Below, piece by piece: positions 42,410 through 51,286 of a stretch of 64,000 bases of DNA; the first letter of the stretch is position 1, and each line of letters starts with the position of its first letter. The notes below the pieces were generated by a model. It was not told the origin of the DNA, made no database searches, and saw only the letters and a program-made list of their open reading frames with translations. This stretch comes from Streptomyces coeruleorubidus (GTDB taxonomy: Bacteria > Actinomycetota > Actinomycetes > Streptomycetales > Streptomycetaceae), in contig NZ_CP118527.1 in the NCBI RefSeq assembly GCF_028885415.1, positions 1,054,001 through 1,118,000 of the forward strand. Direction: 5' to 3'. The position numbers were made by a program, and so were the translations under genes.

Positions 42410-43147
42410 ATGGAGACCCCCGAGTTCCTTCAGGCGCTGGAGACAGAGGGCCGATTGCTGGCCGCGGCCGCCGAGGAGGCCGGGACGAGCGCGAAGGTGC
42501 CGACGTGCCCTCAGTGGCAGGTGCGTGATCTGCTGCGGCACACGGGCGCGGTGCACCGCTGGGCCGCGTCGTACGTCGCCGAGCGGCACACCGAGCGCCG
42601 TCCGCTGGGTGAGGCCCCGGACCTCGACGGCGCGGAGCTCGTGGCCTGGTACCGCGACAGCCACCGCCACCTCGTCGGCACGCTGGCCGACGCCTCACCC
42701 GATGTGGAGTGCTGGTTCTTCCTGCCCGCGCCGTCCCCGCTGGCCTTCTGGACCCGGCGGCAGGCGCACGAGACGGCGGTGCACCGGGTCGACGCGGAGT
42801 CCGCGCGCGGCGGCGGCATCACCCCCGTCACCCCCGTCACCCCCGACTTCGCCACCGACGGCATCGACGAACTGCTGCGCGGCTTCCACGCCCGCTCCAG
42901 AAGCCGGGTGCGCACGGACGAGCCGCGCGTCCTGCGGGTGCGCACGGACGACACCGACGCCGCGTGGACCGTACGGCTGTCGTCCGAGCCGCCCGTGACC
43001 ACGCGAGGCGTCTCCGGGGACGCCGAGTGCGAACTGTCCGGTCCGGCCGAGAAGTTGTACCTGGGGCTGTGGAACCGGGCTCCCCTGCCGTCGGTCACGG
43101 GCGACCAGGCGCTCGCCGAGCTGTGGCGGGAGACATCAGGGATCTGA
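42410..43147 (+). CDS. Mycothiol-dependent maleylpyruvate-isomerase-like (DinB-fold) protein
   Basis: The 245-residue product has a four-helix DinB-like N-terminal domain with the metal-binding pattern of this family: VPTCPQWQVRDLLRHTGAVHRWA (first His) and FWTRRQAHETAVHRVDAE (His pair). A C-terminal sterol-carrier-like small domain (TTRGVSGDAECELSGPAEKLYLGLWNR, read as SGPAEKLYL) completes the TIGR03083 architecture. Such proteins are mycothiol-dependent transferases or isomerases. No clear ribosome site precedes ATG 42410. It lies 56 bases after the SDR gene in the same direction. Confidence 0.82.
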   Translation: METPEFLQALETEGRLLAAAAEEAGTSAKVPTCPQWQVRDLLRHTGAVHRWAASYVAERHTERRPLGEAPDLDGAELVAWYRDSHRHLVGTLADASPDVECWFFLPAPSPLAFWTRRQAHETAVHRVDAESARGGGITPVTPVTPDFATDGIDELLRGFHARSRSRVRTDEPRVLRVRTDDTDAAWTVRLSSEPPVTTRGVSGDAECELSGPAEKLYLGLWNRAPLPSVTGDQALAELWRETSGI

Positions 43148-43153
43148 CGGCGT

Positions 43154-43549
43154 TCAGCCGTCCGCCAGCATCCGCGCCAGCACCGCACGCTGCACGGGCA
43201 GCACGTCACCGTGCAGCGTGCGCCCCTTCGCCGTGAGGGCGACGCGTACACCCCGCCGGTCCTCCGGACACATGCGGCGCTCGACGAGCCCCTCCTTCTC
43301 CAGCCGGGCGATCAGCCGCGACAGCGCGCTCTGACTCAGATGGACCCGCTCGGAGATCTCCTGGACGCGGTACGAGGGAGTGCCCTTCGCCGCCCGGCAC
43401 CCGGCGAGGACGTCGAGCACCTCGAAGTCGCTGGCGCACAGGCCGTGGTCGTGCAGAACCCGGTCGAGTTCACACTGTGTTCGCGCGTGCAGCGCCAGAA
43501 TGTCCCGCCACTGTTCCACGAGCGCCTGCTCGGCCTGCTTCGCCGCCAT
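43154..43549 (-). CDS. MarR-family transcriptional regulator
   Basis: The product is 131 residues: helical dimerisation ends and a winged helix (YRVQEISERVHLSQSALSRLIARLEKEGLVERRMCPEDRRGVRVALTAKG, with the DRRGVRVALT wing). ATG 43549 gives the natural family N-terminus MAAKQAEQAL; an open frame reaches 43621 but crosses the operator region. It is divergent from a DHA2 efflux pump gene, the classic MarR arrangement in which a ligand of the pump relieves repression. Two dyads lie between the genes. Its stop is six bases from the DinB-like gene stop, convergently. Confidence 0.88.
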   Translation of the reverse strand: MAAKQAEQALVEQWRDILALHARTQCELDRVLHDHGLCASDFEVLDVLAGCRAAKGTPSYRVQEISERVHLSQSALSRLIARLEKEGLVERRMCPEDRRGVRVALTAKGRTLHGDVLPVQRAVLARMLADG

Positions 43550-43594
43550 GCGCGGCACCGTAGCAGAGTGCGAAATTTGTTGCACCTGAATTAA

Positions 43595-43628
43595 ATGCGT
43601 TTGCATCTCATGCATGCGCATGTAGTGT
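43595..43628. promoter_or_regulatory. MarR operators and leaderless promoter of the DHA2 pump
   Basis: ATGCGTTTGCAT (43595-43606) and ATGCATGCGCAT (43610-43621) are adjacent ATGC/GCAT dyads 15 bp apart. TTTGCA (43600-43605), 17 bases and TAGTGT (43623-43628) form a promoter for the pump, whose ATG at 43636 is seven bases after the -10 and so probably leaderless. The dyads cover the -35 and spacer, a good place for repression. Confidence 0.68.
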
Positions 43629-43635
43629 CTCGGCC

Positions 43636-45117
43636 ATGACCTCTCCGCTCACCTCCCCCACGTCCGACGGACGTTGGACTCCCCGGCTCTGGGGCACCCT
43701 GCTGGTGCTCTGCGCCGCGATGTTCCTGGACGCCCTGGACGTGTCCATGGTCGGCGTCGCGCTGCCCTCCATCGGTGCCGACCTCGGCCTGTCGACCTCG
43801 GCGCTGCAATGGATCGTCAGCGGCTACATCCTGGGCTACGGCGGACTGCTGCTCCTCGGCGGACGCGCCGCCGACCTGCTGGGCCGGCGCCAGGTCTTCC
43901 TGGTGGCGCTGGGCGTCTTCGCGCTGGCCTCACTGCTCGGCGGTCTCGTCGACTCGGGGCCGCTGCTCATCGCCAGCCGCTTCGTCAAGGGCCTGAGCGC
44001 GGCCTTCACGGCCCCCGCCGGCCTGTCGATCATCACCACGACGTTCCCCGAAGGCCCGTTGCGCAACCGCGCCCTGGCCATCTACACCACCTGCGGCGCC
44101 ACCGGCTACTCGATGGGCCTGGTCTTCTCCGGCCTGCTCACTCAGGCCAGTTGGCGGCTCACGATGCTCCTGCCCGCTCCCATCGCGCTGATCGCCCTGC
44201 TCGTGGGCCTGAAGCTGCTGCCGCGCAGTGAGCGCGAACGCGGCCAGGGCGGCTACGACATCCCCGGCGCGATCCTCGGCACCTCATCGATGCTGCTGCT
44301 CGTCTTCACCGTCGTCGAGGCGCCCGAGGTGGGCTGGGGATCGGCCCGGACCATCCTGTCCTTCGCCGCCGTCGCCGTCCTGCTGGCGGCCTTCGTCACC
44401 GTCGAGCGGCGCAGCCCCAGCCCGCTGATCCGGCTCGGCGTGCTGCGCTCGGGGCCGCAAGTACGGGCCCAGCTGGGCGCGTTGACGTTCGTCGGCAGCT
44501 ACATCGGCTTCCAGTTCCTGGTGACCCTGTACATGCAGCAGTTGCTCGGCTGGTCGGCGCTGCACACGGCCCTGGCCTTCCTGCCGGCGGGCGCGCTGGT
44601 GGCGCTGTCCGCGACGAAGGTGGGGGCCGTCATCGACCGGTTCGGCACGGCCCGGCTGATGGTGCTGGGCTTCGCCCTGATGGTGACCGGCTACGTGCTG
44701 TTCCTGCGCATCGACCTCAATCCGGTCTACGCGGTGGTGATCCTGCCGACGATGCTGCTGGTCGGCTCCGGCTTCGCGCTGACCTTCCCCTCTCTCAACG
44801 TCCAGGCCACCAACGGCGTCGACGAGCACGAGCAGGGCATGGTCTCCGGGCTGCTCAACACCTCGGTCCAGGTGGGCGGCGCGATCTTCCTCGCCGTGGT
44901 GACGGCGGTGGTGACCGCGAACTCCCCCGAGCAGGGCAACGCCTCCCCGCAGGCCGTCCTCGACAGCTACCGGCCCGGACTGGTGGTCGTGACGCTCGTC
45001 GCCCTCGTCGGCCTGCTGATCACCCTCACGGGCCTGCGCACCCGGCGGGAGCAGCCCTCCGTCGTGGTCGCCAAGTCCACCCCGAAGGAGACGGAGCGCG
45101 TCGCCGTACGCGACTAG
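43636..45117 (+). CDS. DHA2-family (14-helix) MFS drug efflux pump
   Basis: A 493-residue MFS protein with 14 predicted helices. Motif D1 is LDALDVSMVGVALPSIGADL, motif A is GGRAADLLGRRQVF, and motif C (TCGATGYSMGLVFSG) marks it as an antiporter. QWIVSGYILGYGGLLLLGG is typical of DHA2 drug:H+ antiporters. The divergent MarR regulator and operators over its promoter indicate inducible efflux. The C-terminal 30 residues are cytoplasmic and charged. No ribosome site precedes ATG 43636. Confidence 0.88.
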   Translation: MTSPLTSPTSDGRWTPRLWGTLLVLCAAMFLDALDVSMVGVALPSIGADLGLSTSALQWIVSGYILGYGGLLLLGGRAADLLGRRQVFLVALGVFALASLLGGLVDSGPLLIASRFVKGLSAAFTAPAGLSIITTTFPEGPLRNRALAIYTTCGATGYSMGLVFSGLLTQASWRLTMLLPAPIALIALLVGLKLLPRSERERGQGGYDIPGAILGTSSMLLLVFTVVEAPEVGWGSARTILSFAAVAVLLAAFVTVERRSPSPLIRLGVLRSGPQVRAQLGALTFVGSYIGFQFLVTLYMQQLLGWSALHTALAFLPAGALVALSATKVGAVIDRFGTARLMVLGFALMVTGYVLFLRIDLNPVYAVVILPTMLLVGSGFALTFPSLNVQATNGVDEHEQGMVSGLLNTSVQVGGAIFLAVVTAVVTANSPEQGNASPQAVLDSYRPGLVVVTLVALVGLLITLTGLRTRREQPSVVVAKSTPKETERVAVRD

Positions 45118-45143
45118 GGAGCGCATCCCGTGGTGACCCCGAC

Positions 45144-45175
45144 GCCCTGCGTGACCTGCGAAGGGAGCGCAGGGC
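45144..45175 (+). terminator. Possible terminator after the DHA2 pump gene
   Basis: GCCCTGCG (45144-45151) and CGCAGGGC (45168-45175) pair perfectly over a 16-base loop. An unusually A/T-rich tract of about 60 bases follows (45180-45240), which may hold the promoter of the next gene. Confidence 0.45.
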
Positions 45176-45315
45176 TGGAGAGAAAACGACAACAAACCAA
45201 AAAAGTGTACGCTTCATCCTTTTCCGGATTTCAAATGAGTTCTACCCTCAGGTACAGATGGCGGGCGGATGGCCGGCCAGTCGACCACCGCCGCCTGTAA
45301 AGAGCGGAGGCGGAG

Positions 45316-46563
45316 ATGAAAGCGTCGATACGGCGGTCCGCGATCTTCGCAAGCGCGGCTGCTCTTGTGATAGCCGTCTGTGGCACGACGGGCACTGCCC
45401 AGGCCGAGCCGGGCGATGGTGAGCTCCAGTTCGGCTACGTCCTGCCGGAGACGGGACAGCTGGCCTACCTCGGCCCACCCCAGATCGAGTCGTTGAAGTT
45501 CGCGATAGAGAAGATCAACGACGCCGGCGGGGTCCTGGGCAAGTCCGTGCCCACTGTGGTCTCCAGTGACGAGGCGGGCCAGGAGGCCGTTGCCGCACAG
45601 TCGGCGGACCGGGTCCTCGCGGCAGGCGTGGACGCGATCATCGGCGCCGCGGCTTCCGGCATGTCGCTGTCGTTCATCGACCGGGTGACAGGAGCGGGCG
45701 TCGTGCAGTGTTCGGGGTCGAACACCGCTCCTACCTTCACCGACTACGAGGACGACGGCTTCTACTTCCGTACCGTCCCGAGCGACGCCTTGCAGGGACC
45801 CATCCTGGCGGATGTCGTCCGCGACGACGGCCACAACCGGGTGGCCCTGGTCGCACGGGCGGACGACTACGGGCGCGGCCTGATGGAGTCCACCCGGGAG
45901 TCGCTGGAGGAGCGCGGTGCGACGGTGACGCTGGCCGAGACCTACGACCCGAAGGCGACCAACTTCGACCAGGTCGCCCAGCAGATCGAGAACTCCAGGC
46001 CGGACGCCGCCGTGGTGATCGCCTTCGAGGAAGGCACCCAGATCCTGCAGGGCATGATCGAGTCCGGACTCGGGCCCGACCGGATCGGCGTCTACGGCGC
46101 CGACGGACTGCGCAGCGAGGAACTGCCCTCGCTGGTCGCCCCGGGCCAGCCCGAGAGGCTCTCCGGGATGAAGGGGACCGCGCCGGCGTCGGCGGAGAAC
46201 GCACAGTACGTGAAGGACCTCAAGGAATTCGCGCCGAAGCTGAAGGAGCTGCAGTTCGCACCGCAGGTGTTCGACTGCGTGACGACGATCGCGCTCGCCG
46301 CCGAGAAGGCGGAGTCCGACGATCCCGGCGAGTACGTGAAGGAGATGAACGGGATCACCAAGGACGGCGAGAAGTGCAACTCGTTCGCCGCCTGCAAGGA
46401 GCTGCTCGCCGACGGCAGGGACATCGACTACGACGGTGTGAGCGGTCCGCTCAACTTCACCGACAAGGGCGAACCCGGCCAGGCGACGATCGAGGTGTAC
46501 GGCTACGACGACAAGGGAGCGTTGCAGACCCTGCGTACCGAGACCAGCAGGGCCGAGGAGTGA
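45316..46563 (+). CDS. Branched-chain amino-acid type ABC transporter substrate-binding protein (LivJ/K-like)
   Basis: The 415-residue product has a Sec signal peptide (cleavage near AQA-EP, residue 30); there is no lipobox Cys at the cleavage site. The mature part is a type I periplasmic-binding fold of the Leu/Ile/Val group: LQFGYVLPETGQLAYLGPPQIESL, GAAASGMSLSFIDRV, GSNTAPTFTDYEDDGFYFRTVPSD (split as FYFRTVPSD), VALVARADDYGRGL. Two Cys pairs may form disulfides (VFDC and KCNSFAACK). GGAGG lies before ATG 45316. It converges on the four other importer genes and has its own promoter region. Without a lipid anchor or membrane helix it may be released from the cell unless the signal is uncleaved. 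Confidence 0.83.
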   Translation: MKASIRRSAIFASAAALVIAVCGTTGTAQAEPGDGELQFGYVLPETGQLAYLGPPQIESLKFAIEKINDAGGVLGKSVPTVVSSDEAGQEAVAAQSADRVLAAGVDAIIGAAASGMSLSFIDRVTGAGVVQCSGSNTAPTFTDYEDDGFYFRTVPSDALQGPILADVVRDDGHNRVALVARADDYGRGLMESTRESLEERGATVTLAETYDPKATNFDQVAQQIENSRPDAAVVIAFEEGTQILQGMIESGLGPDRIGVYGADGLRSEELPSLVAPGQPERLSGMKGTAPASAENAQYVKDLKEFAPKLKELQFAPQVFDCVTTIALAAEKAESDDPGEYVKEMNGITKDGEKCNSFAACKELLADGRDIDYDGVSGPLNFTDKGEPGQATIEVYGYDDKGALQTLRTETSRAEE

Positions 46564-46585
46564 CCGGGAGGACCGACAGCGGGAG

Positions 46586-47326
46586 TCAACGGACGCGGGC
46601 GAGCGTGCCGAGGTAGAGCTCGATCACCTTCTCGTCGTGCAGCAGGGCCGTACCCGTGCCGGTGTACGCGTTGCGGCCCTGGTCCAGGACGTAACCGCGG
46701 TCGCAGAGCTGCAGGCACCTGCGGGCGTTCTGCTCGACCATGAGCACGGCGACGCCCGCGCTGTTGATCATTCTGCACCGGTCGAAGACGTGGTCCTGAT
46801 GGAGCGGTGACAGGCCGGCCGACGGCTCGTCGAGCAGCAGCAGCTGCGGCTCCATCATCAGGGCGCGGGCCATCGCGAGCATCTGGCGTTCGCCGCCGGA
46901 CATCGCGCCGGCCTTCTGCTTGCGGCGGTCGGCCAGCACGGGGAAGAGCTCCTCGACCGCCACGACCCGCCGCGTGTGGTCCTTGGGCCGCAGATACACG
47001 CCCATCCGCAGGTTCTCCTCGACGGTCAGCGTGGGAAACACGTTCTGCAGCTGCGGTACGTAGCCCACGCCCCGCCGGACCAGCTCGTGCGCGGGCCGGC
47101 CGGTCACGTCCTCTCCGCGCAGCCGCACGGTCCCGCCGCGCACCCGCAGCAGCCCGAAGACGGCCTTGATCAGCGTCGACTTGCCGGCACCGTTGGGGCC
47201 GATCACGCCGACCACCTCGCCCGGACGCACCTCGACGCTGCATCCGCGCAGCACATCGACACCGGGGACGTAACCGGCGACGATGTCGTCGGCCGCCAGC
47301 ACCGGTGCCTGCTCCTCGGCGGACAT
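46586..47326 (-). CDS. livF: Branched-chain amino-acid type ABC transporter ATPase LivF
   Basis: A 246-residue ATPase. Walker A is IGPNGAGKST, the signature is LSGGE-type MSGGERQMLAMARALM, Walker B is LLLLDEPSAGLSP and the switch His is in MVEQNARR where LivF has a Gln/Asn-rich segment. YVPQLQNVFPTLTVEENLRMG is diagnostic of LivF as opposed to LivG. It sits last in the livHMGF operon. GGGAGGAG precedes ATG 47326, three bases before the livG stop region, so the two are coupled. Confidence 0.88.
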   Translation of the reverse strand: MSAEEQAPVLAADDIVAGYVPGVDVLRGCSVEVRPGEVVGVIGPNGAGKSTLIKAVFGLLRVRGGTVRLRGEDVTGRPAHELVRRGVGYVPQLQNVFPTLTVEENLRMGVYLRPKDHTRRVVAVEELFPVLADRRKQKAGAMSGGERQMLAMARALMMEPQLLLLDEPSAGLSPLHQDHVFDRCRMINSAGVAVLMVEQNARRCLQLCDRGYVLDQGRNAYTGTGTALLHDEKVIELYLGTLARVR

Positions 47327-47328
47327 CG

Positions 47329-48225
47329 CTACTCCTCCCTGCCCTTCTCCTCGCCCCTCGCCTCGCCCTTCTCCTCGGTCGCCTCCGGCTCGTCGTGCCG
47401 CTTGCCCAGGTAGGCGTCCACGACGGCGGTGTTCCGGCCGATCGTGTGCGGTGGGCCCTCGGCCACCAGGCGGCCGTCGGCCATGACGGCCACCCAGTCG
47501 CTGATGCCCATCACCACGTCCATGTCGTGCTCGACGAAGCACACCGTGAGCCCCTCGTCCCGCAACTGCGTGATGTGTCCGAGCAGCGACTGGGTCAGCG
47601 CGGGGTTCACCCCGGCCATCGGCTCGTCGAGCAGGAGCATGACCGGCCGGACCATGAGCGCGCGGGCCAGTTCCAGCAGCTTGCGCTGACCGCCGGAGAG
47701 CGTGCCGGCATGGTCGTCGCGCAGGGGCCCGAGCCGGAACCGGTCCAGCAGTTCGTCGGCCCGGCGCTCGGACTCCCGCTCCTGCCCGCGCCACAGGGGT
47801 CGCAGCAGCGCGGGCAGCGCCCGCTCGCCGAGTTGCCCGGGCGCGGCGAGCAGCATGTTCTCCAGCACGGTGAGCCGGGCGAGCGTCCTGGTGAGCTGGA
47901 ACGTACGGACCATGCCGCGCCGCGCCACCCGGTGCGCCGGGGAGCCGGCGAGCGGCTGTCCGTCGAACGACCACCGGCCGTCGTCGGCCCGGTCGAAGCC
48001 GCTCACCACGTTGAACAACGTGGTCTTGCCGGCTCCGTTCGGCCCGATGAGCGCCGTGATGGCCCCGCGCTGCACCTCCAGGTGCTCGACCCGCACGGCG
48101 ACCAGGCCGCCGAAGGTACGGGTCACCTGGTCCAGGACCAGCAGGGGATCGGGCTTGCGCACCCCCGGCTCGGGATCGATCGCGGAGAGCCGGCCGGTGC
48201 TGGATGCGTGGGTGTCAGCGGCCAC
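47329..48225 (-). CDS. livG: Branched-chain amino-acid type ABC transporter ATPase LivG
   Basis: The product is 298 residues. Walker A is IGPNGAGKTT, RTFQLTRTLARLTVLENMLLA is the LivG-type Q-loop region, the signature is LSGGQRKLLELARALM, Walker B is MLLLDEPMAGVNP and the switch is VEHDMDVVM. About 30 N-terminal residues precede the ATPase core and the C-terminal tail is Glu/Lys-rich (EEKGEARGEEKGREE). GTG 48225 overlaps the livM stop by 11 bases. With LivF it powers uptake. Confidence 0.88.
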   Translation of the reverse strand: MAADTHASSTGRLSAIDPEPGVRKPDPLLVLDQVTRTFGGLVAVRVEHLEVQRGAITALIGPNGAGKTTLFNVVSGFDRADDGRWSFDGQPLAGSPAHRVARRGMVRTFQLTRTLARLTVLENMLLAAPGQLGERALPALLRPLWRGQERESERRADELLDRFRLGPLRDDHAGTLSGGQRKLLELARALMVRPVMLLLDEPMAGVNPALTQSLLGHITQLRDEGLTVCFVEHDMDVVMGISDWVAVMADGRLVAEGPPHTIGRNTAVVDAYLGKRHDEPEATEEKGEARGEEKGREE

Positions 48226-49207
48226 TGAGCAGCATCTCCTTCCGGCTGCCGAGGATGCCCTGCGGCCGGAACGCGACCAGCAGGATCAGGGCGACTCCGA
48301 CCAGGGCGAAGCGCACCGCGCCGACCTCCGAGGTGCTGATGAGGTCCGGAGAGATGTACTCGGCGTCGATGGCCTGGCGGAGCGCGCTGTCGAGGAAGCT
48401 GAGGACGAACCAGAACAGGATCGCGCCGACGACCGGCCCGAGGATGCGCCCGGCGCCTCCGAGGACGAGCAGCGTGTACAGGAAGAACGTGACGCCCGGA
48501 TCGTAGTTGTCCGGGTTCACGGACTGCACCTGGATCGCCTGCACCATGCCCGCGACCGCCCCGATGACGCCGCCGAGCACGAGGCTCTGCATCTTGTACG
48601 CGTAGACGTTCTTGCCGAGGCTGCGCGCGGCGACCTCGTCCTCACGGATCGACCGGATGACACGGCCCCAGGGGCTGTGGATCAGCAGGGCCAGCAGACC
48701 CCCGACCACGAGCACCAGCGCCCAACCGACGATCATCACCCAGAGGTCGCGGGAGCTGAACCTCACGAGCCACACACCGTAGGTGCCGGGGTCGATGGGG
48801 CTGAGCGCGTAGAAGTCGTTCGCGAACCTCTGCAGCCCGAACACCCCACCGGTGACCGGCTCGGCCCAGCTGGAGCGGTAGAACAGCCGTAGCGTCTCCC
48901 CCGCCGCGATCGTGGTGATGGCGAGGTAGTCGGCGCGCAGGCGCAGGGTGGGCAGGCCGAGGAGCAGTGCCAGCACGATCGCGCAGGCGATTCCGCCCAG
49001 GACGCCGAGCCACATCGGGCCGTCGTACGTCGACACCGTGATGGCGAGTCCGTAGCCGCCGACCAGCATGAATCCGACCTGGCCGAAGTTGAGCAGCCCC
49101 GTGTAACCGAAGTGCAGGTTCAGTCCCATCGCGGCGAGCGCGTAGACGGCGGCGATGGGGCCGATTCCCGAGCGCAGGGCGTCGGAGACGATGGCCGAGA
49201 AGTCCAT
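48215..49207 (-). CDS. livM: Branched-chain amino-acid type ABC transporter permease LivM
   Basis: The product is 330 residues with eight or more membrane helices. GLNLHFGYTGLLNFGQVGFMLVGGY is the LivM/LivH signature entry (readable as GYTGLLNFGQVGF) and SIREDEVAARSLGKNVYAYK is the coupling loop for the ATPases. ATG 49207 is preferred over the GTG at 49216 because GAGGGG lies eight bases upstream. Its end overlaps livG. Confidence 0.87.
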   Translation of the reverse strand: MDFSAIVSDALRSGIGPIAAVYALAAMGLNLHFGYTGLLNFGQVGFMLVGGYGLAITVSTYDGPMWLGVLGGIACAIVLALLLGLPTLRLRADYLAITTIAAGETLRLFYRSSWAEPVTGGVFGLQRFANDFYALSPIDPGTYGVWLVRFSSRDLWVMIVGWALVLVVGGLLALLIHSPWGRVIRSIREDEVAARSLGKNVYAYKMQSLVLGGVIGAVAGMVQAIQVQSVNPDNYDPGVTFFLYTLLVLGGAGRILGPVVGAILFWFVLSFLDSALRQAIDAEYISPDLISTSEVGAVRFALVGVALILLVAFRPQGILGSRKEMLLSGR

Positions 49208-49219
49208 GGCGCACACCCC

Positions 49220-50215
49220 TCACCCGACGCGTTCGGCCCGGCCGAGGATGCCCTGCGGCCGGACGAGGAGGACGAGGATGAGCACGAGCAGCGCCCAGGC
49301 GTACTGCAGGTCGACCGGGAACCACAGTGTGGACATCTGGGCGACGACGCCGATGACGAGGCTGCCGACCATCGCACCGTAGGCGGAGCCGAGGCCGCCC
49401 AGGATGATCCCCGCGAACATGAGCAGCAGGAGCTTGAAGCCCATGTCCCAGGTGACGATCTCGACCAGGCCGAAGAAGACCCCGCCGAGCGCGGCCAGCC
49501 CGCCGCCGAGCATCCACACGAACAGCACCACCCGCTGCACGTCGATGCCCGACGCCTCCGCGAGGTCACGGTTGGCGGAGACGGCCCGCACGGCCGTGCC
49601 GATCCGCGTCTTCTGCAGGAGCGCGGCGACGCCGAGCAGCACCAGCACGGCGAGCAGGGTGACGGTGAGGTCCCTTGGGGTGATGCCGGCCGGCCCCAGG
49701 TCGATCGTGCTCTGGATGTCGTACTGCGCGTAGGAGGCGGGCCGCGTTCCGTACAGCACGAGGACGACGTGGCGCAGCAGCAGCGAGAGCCCGATGGTGA
49801 CGATGAACATGTTGATCAGCCCGGTGCCCCGGGCCCGCAGCGGGCGCCAGATGCCGCGATCTACGGCCCCGCCCAGCAGGGCGCCGAAGACCACCGCGGC
49901 CAGGGCGGCGGGGATCAGGTGCCAGCCCGGACCGGCCGCGGAGACGTTGAGGAAGAACGCGAAGGTGGCGCCGATCGTCACGAACTCGCCGTGCGCGAAG
50001 TTGATCAGGTGGATGGTGCCGAAGATCAGCGAGAGCCCGACCGATGTGATCGCGATGATCACTCCGAACTGGATTCCGTCGATGAGCGCCTGCAGAGCGC
50101 GCGCGGCGAATGTGGGGCCGCGCGGGACTTCCTCACCCTGCGCCCGCGCCGAGAGCGCGGGCACCACCACGAGGACCAGGGCGAGGGCCGGTACGAGCAT
50201 CCGCTGATAGCGCAC
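49220..50215 (-). CDS. livH: Branched-chain amino-acid type ABC transporter permease LivH
   Basis: The product is 331 residues. An N-terminal hydrophobic segment with signal-like ending (ALSARAQGEEV) precedes the permease core: GVIIAITSVGLSLIFGTIHLINFAHGEF (INFAHGEF is the family mark) and AVSANRDLAEASGIDVQRV as coupling loop. It is first in the four-gene unit; GTG 50215 has no strong ribosome site. The binding-protein gene is not in the operon but converges from the far side. Confidence 0.87.
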   Translation of the reverse strand: MRYQRMLVPALALVLVVVPALSARAQGEEVPRGPTFAARALQALIDGIQFGVIIAITSVGLSLIFGTIHLINFAHGEFVTIGATFAFFLNVSAAGPGWHLIPAALAAVVFGALLGGAVDRGIWRPLRARGTGLINMFIVTIGLSLLLRHVVLVLYGTRPASYAQYDIQSTIDLGPAGITPRDLTVTLLAVLVLLGVAALLQKTRIGTAVRAVSANRDLAEASGIDVQRVVLFVWMLGGGLAALGGVFFGLVEIVTWDMGFKLLLLMFAGIILGGLGSAYGAMVGSLVIGVVAQMSTLWFPVDLQYAWALLVLILVLLVRPQGILGRAERVG

Positions 50216-50327
50216 GACGGTTCCGGTATGTCACGAACATCCCTTATGGGCTCAGTGTAAGCGCAGGTCCGGGCGGTGACACGGGCAGTGGTCGGTGCGG
50301 GTGCCCACGGAAAGCGGAGGATGCGGG

Positions 50328-51278
50328 ATGGGTGACAGCGGAGACCTCGCGAGTGCCTACAACGACGACAGTGTGCTCTTCCGGGTACTGCGGCACCTCG
50401 GCTGGGACAGCCTGGCCAACATCGGCTACTTCACGCTGCCCACCCTGCCGGTCGCGGCCCTGGCCGGGCCGGTGCCCTTTCAGCGCCGTCTGGCTCGCCG
50501 GTCGCTGGGGTTGCTGGACGCCCGGCCCGGACAGCTCGTCCTGGATGCCGGATGCGGTCGCGGCGACACCACCGCGCGGTTGGGCGCCGCGGGATGCCGG
50601 GCGCTGGGGGTGGACATCCAGCCCGCGCAGATCGACCAGGCGCGTCGCCGCTTCGGCGGCTGTTCCGGCACGCGTTTCGCCGTCGCCGACGCCACGGCTC
50701 TGCCGCAGCGGGCAGCGGGGATCCCGCTGGCGGATGGTTCGTTCGATCGAGTGCACTGCCTGGAGGCCGCCTTCCACTTCGGCCATGAGGGCCGCAGGTC
50801 GTTCCTGAGCGAAAGCTTCCGACTGCTGCGCCCAGGAGGCCGGCTCGTCCTCGTGGATGTCACTTCCCGCACGGATCAGCCGATCGCGGCCCTCGACCCG
50901 AACGGCCTCGTGCGCGGGACCTGGCGCTTCGACGACATCGAACCGTACGAGCGGTACCCGCTGATGGCTTCCGCCGCCGGCTTCACCACACGCCGGATCC
51001 TCGACTGGACGACTCCCGTACTCCACAGGGCAGCCCAGCTCTGTGCCCTGTTCGTCGGCACCGCGTCCACCCGGGCCGGCCGACAGGCCCTGTGCGTGCG
51101 GTGGCCCGGCCTGAGAACACTCGACGCACAGGACTGGGACGAGGTCATCACGGTCGTCCGGGCTCACCGGGCCATCGGGCGCGTCACTCGCTACACGGCG
51201 TACGTCCTCGACAAACCCGCAGACGGCGTCGCAGCGCGCGCGGCGGGACGCTTGCCCAGCGGGCGCCCTGCTGTTTGA
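50328..51278 (+). CDS. Class I SAM-dependent methyltransferase (gTMT/UbiE-like)
   Basis: The 316-residue product has a 70-residue N-terminal helical part, then motif I VLDAGCGRGDTTARL, the acidic strand 2 end GVDIQPAQI, FAVADATALP, and DRVHCLEAAFHFGHEG followed by LLRPGGRLVLVDV. The late motifs resemble natural-product and sterol/tocopherol C-methyltransferases that act on hydrophobic substrates. GGAGG at 50316-50320 sets ATG 50328. It lies divergent from livH with 112 bases between them, and nine bases before a small membrane protein gene. Confidence 0.83.
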   Translation: MGDSGDLASAYNDDSVLFRVLRHLGWDSLANIGYFTLPTLPVAALAGPVPFQRRLARRSLGLLDARPGQLVLDAGCGRGDTTARLGAAGCRALGVDIQPAQIDQARRRFGGCSGTRFAVADATALPQRAAGIPLADGSFDRVHCLEAAFHFGHEGRRSFLSESFRLLRPGGRLVLVDVTSRTDQPIAALDPNGLVRGTWRFDDIEPYERYPLMASAAGFTTRRILDWTTPVLHRAAQLCALFVGTASTRAGRQALCVRWPGLRTLDAQDWDEVITVVRAHRAIGRVTRYTAYVLDKPADGVAARAAGRLPSGRPAV

Positions 51279-51286
51279 CTCGCCGT

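Noticed and set aside
50328..51278. Start of a natural-product cluster (methyltransferases, GGR-like enzyme, Ddn-like enzyme)
   Set aside because: No core biosynthetic gene (PKS, NRPS, terpene synthase, RiPP precursor) is nearby and the genes belong to separate transcription units.
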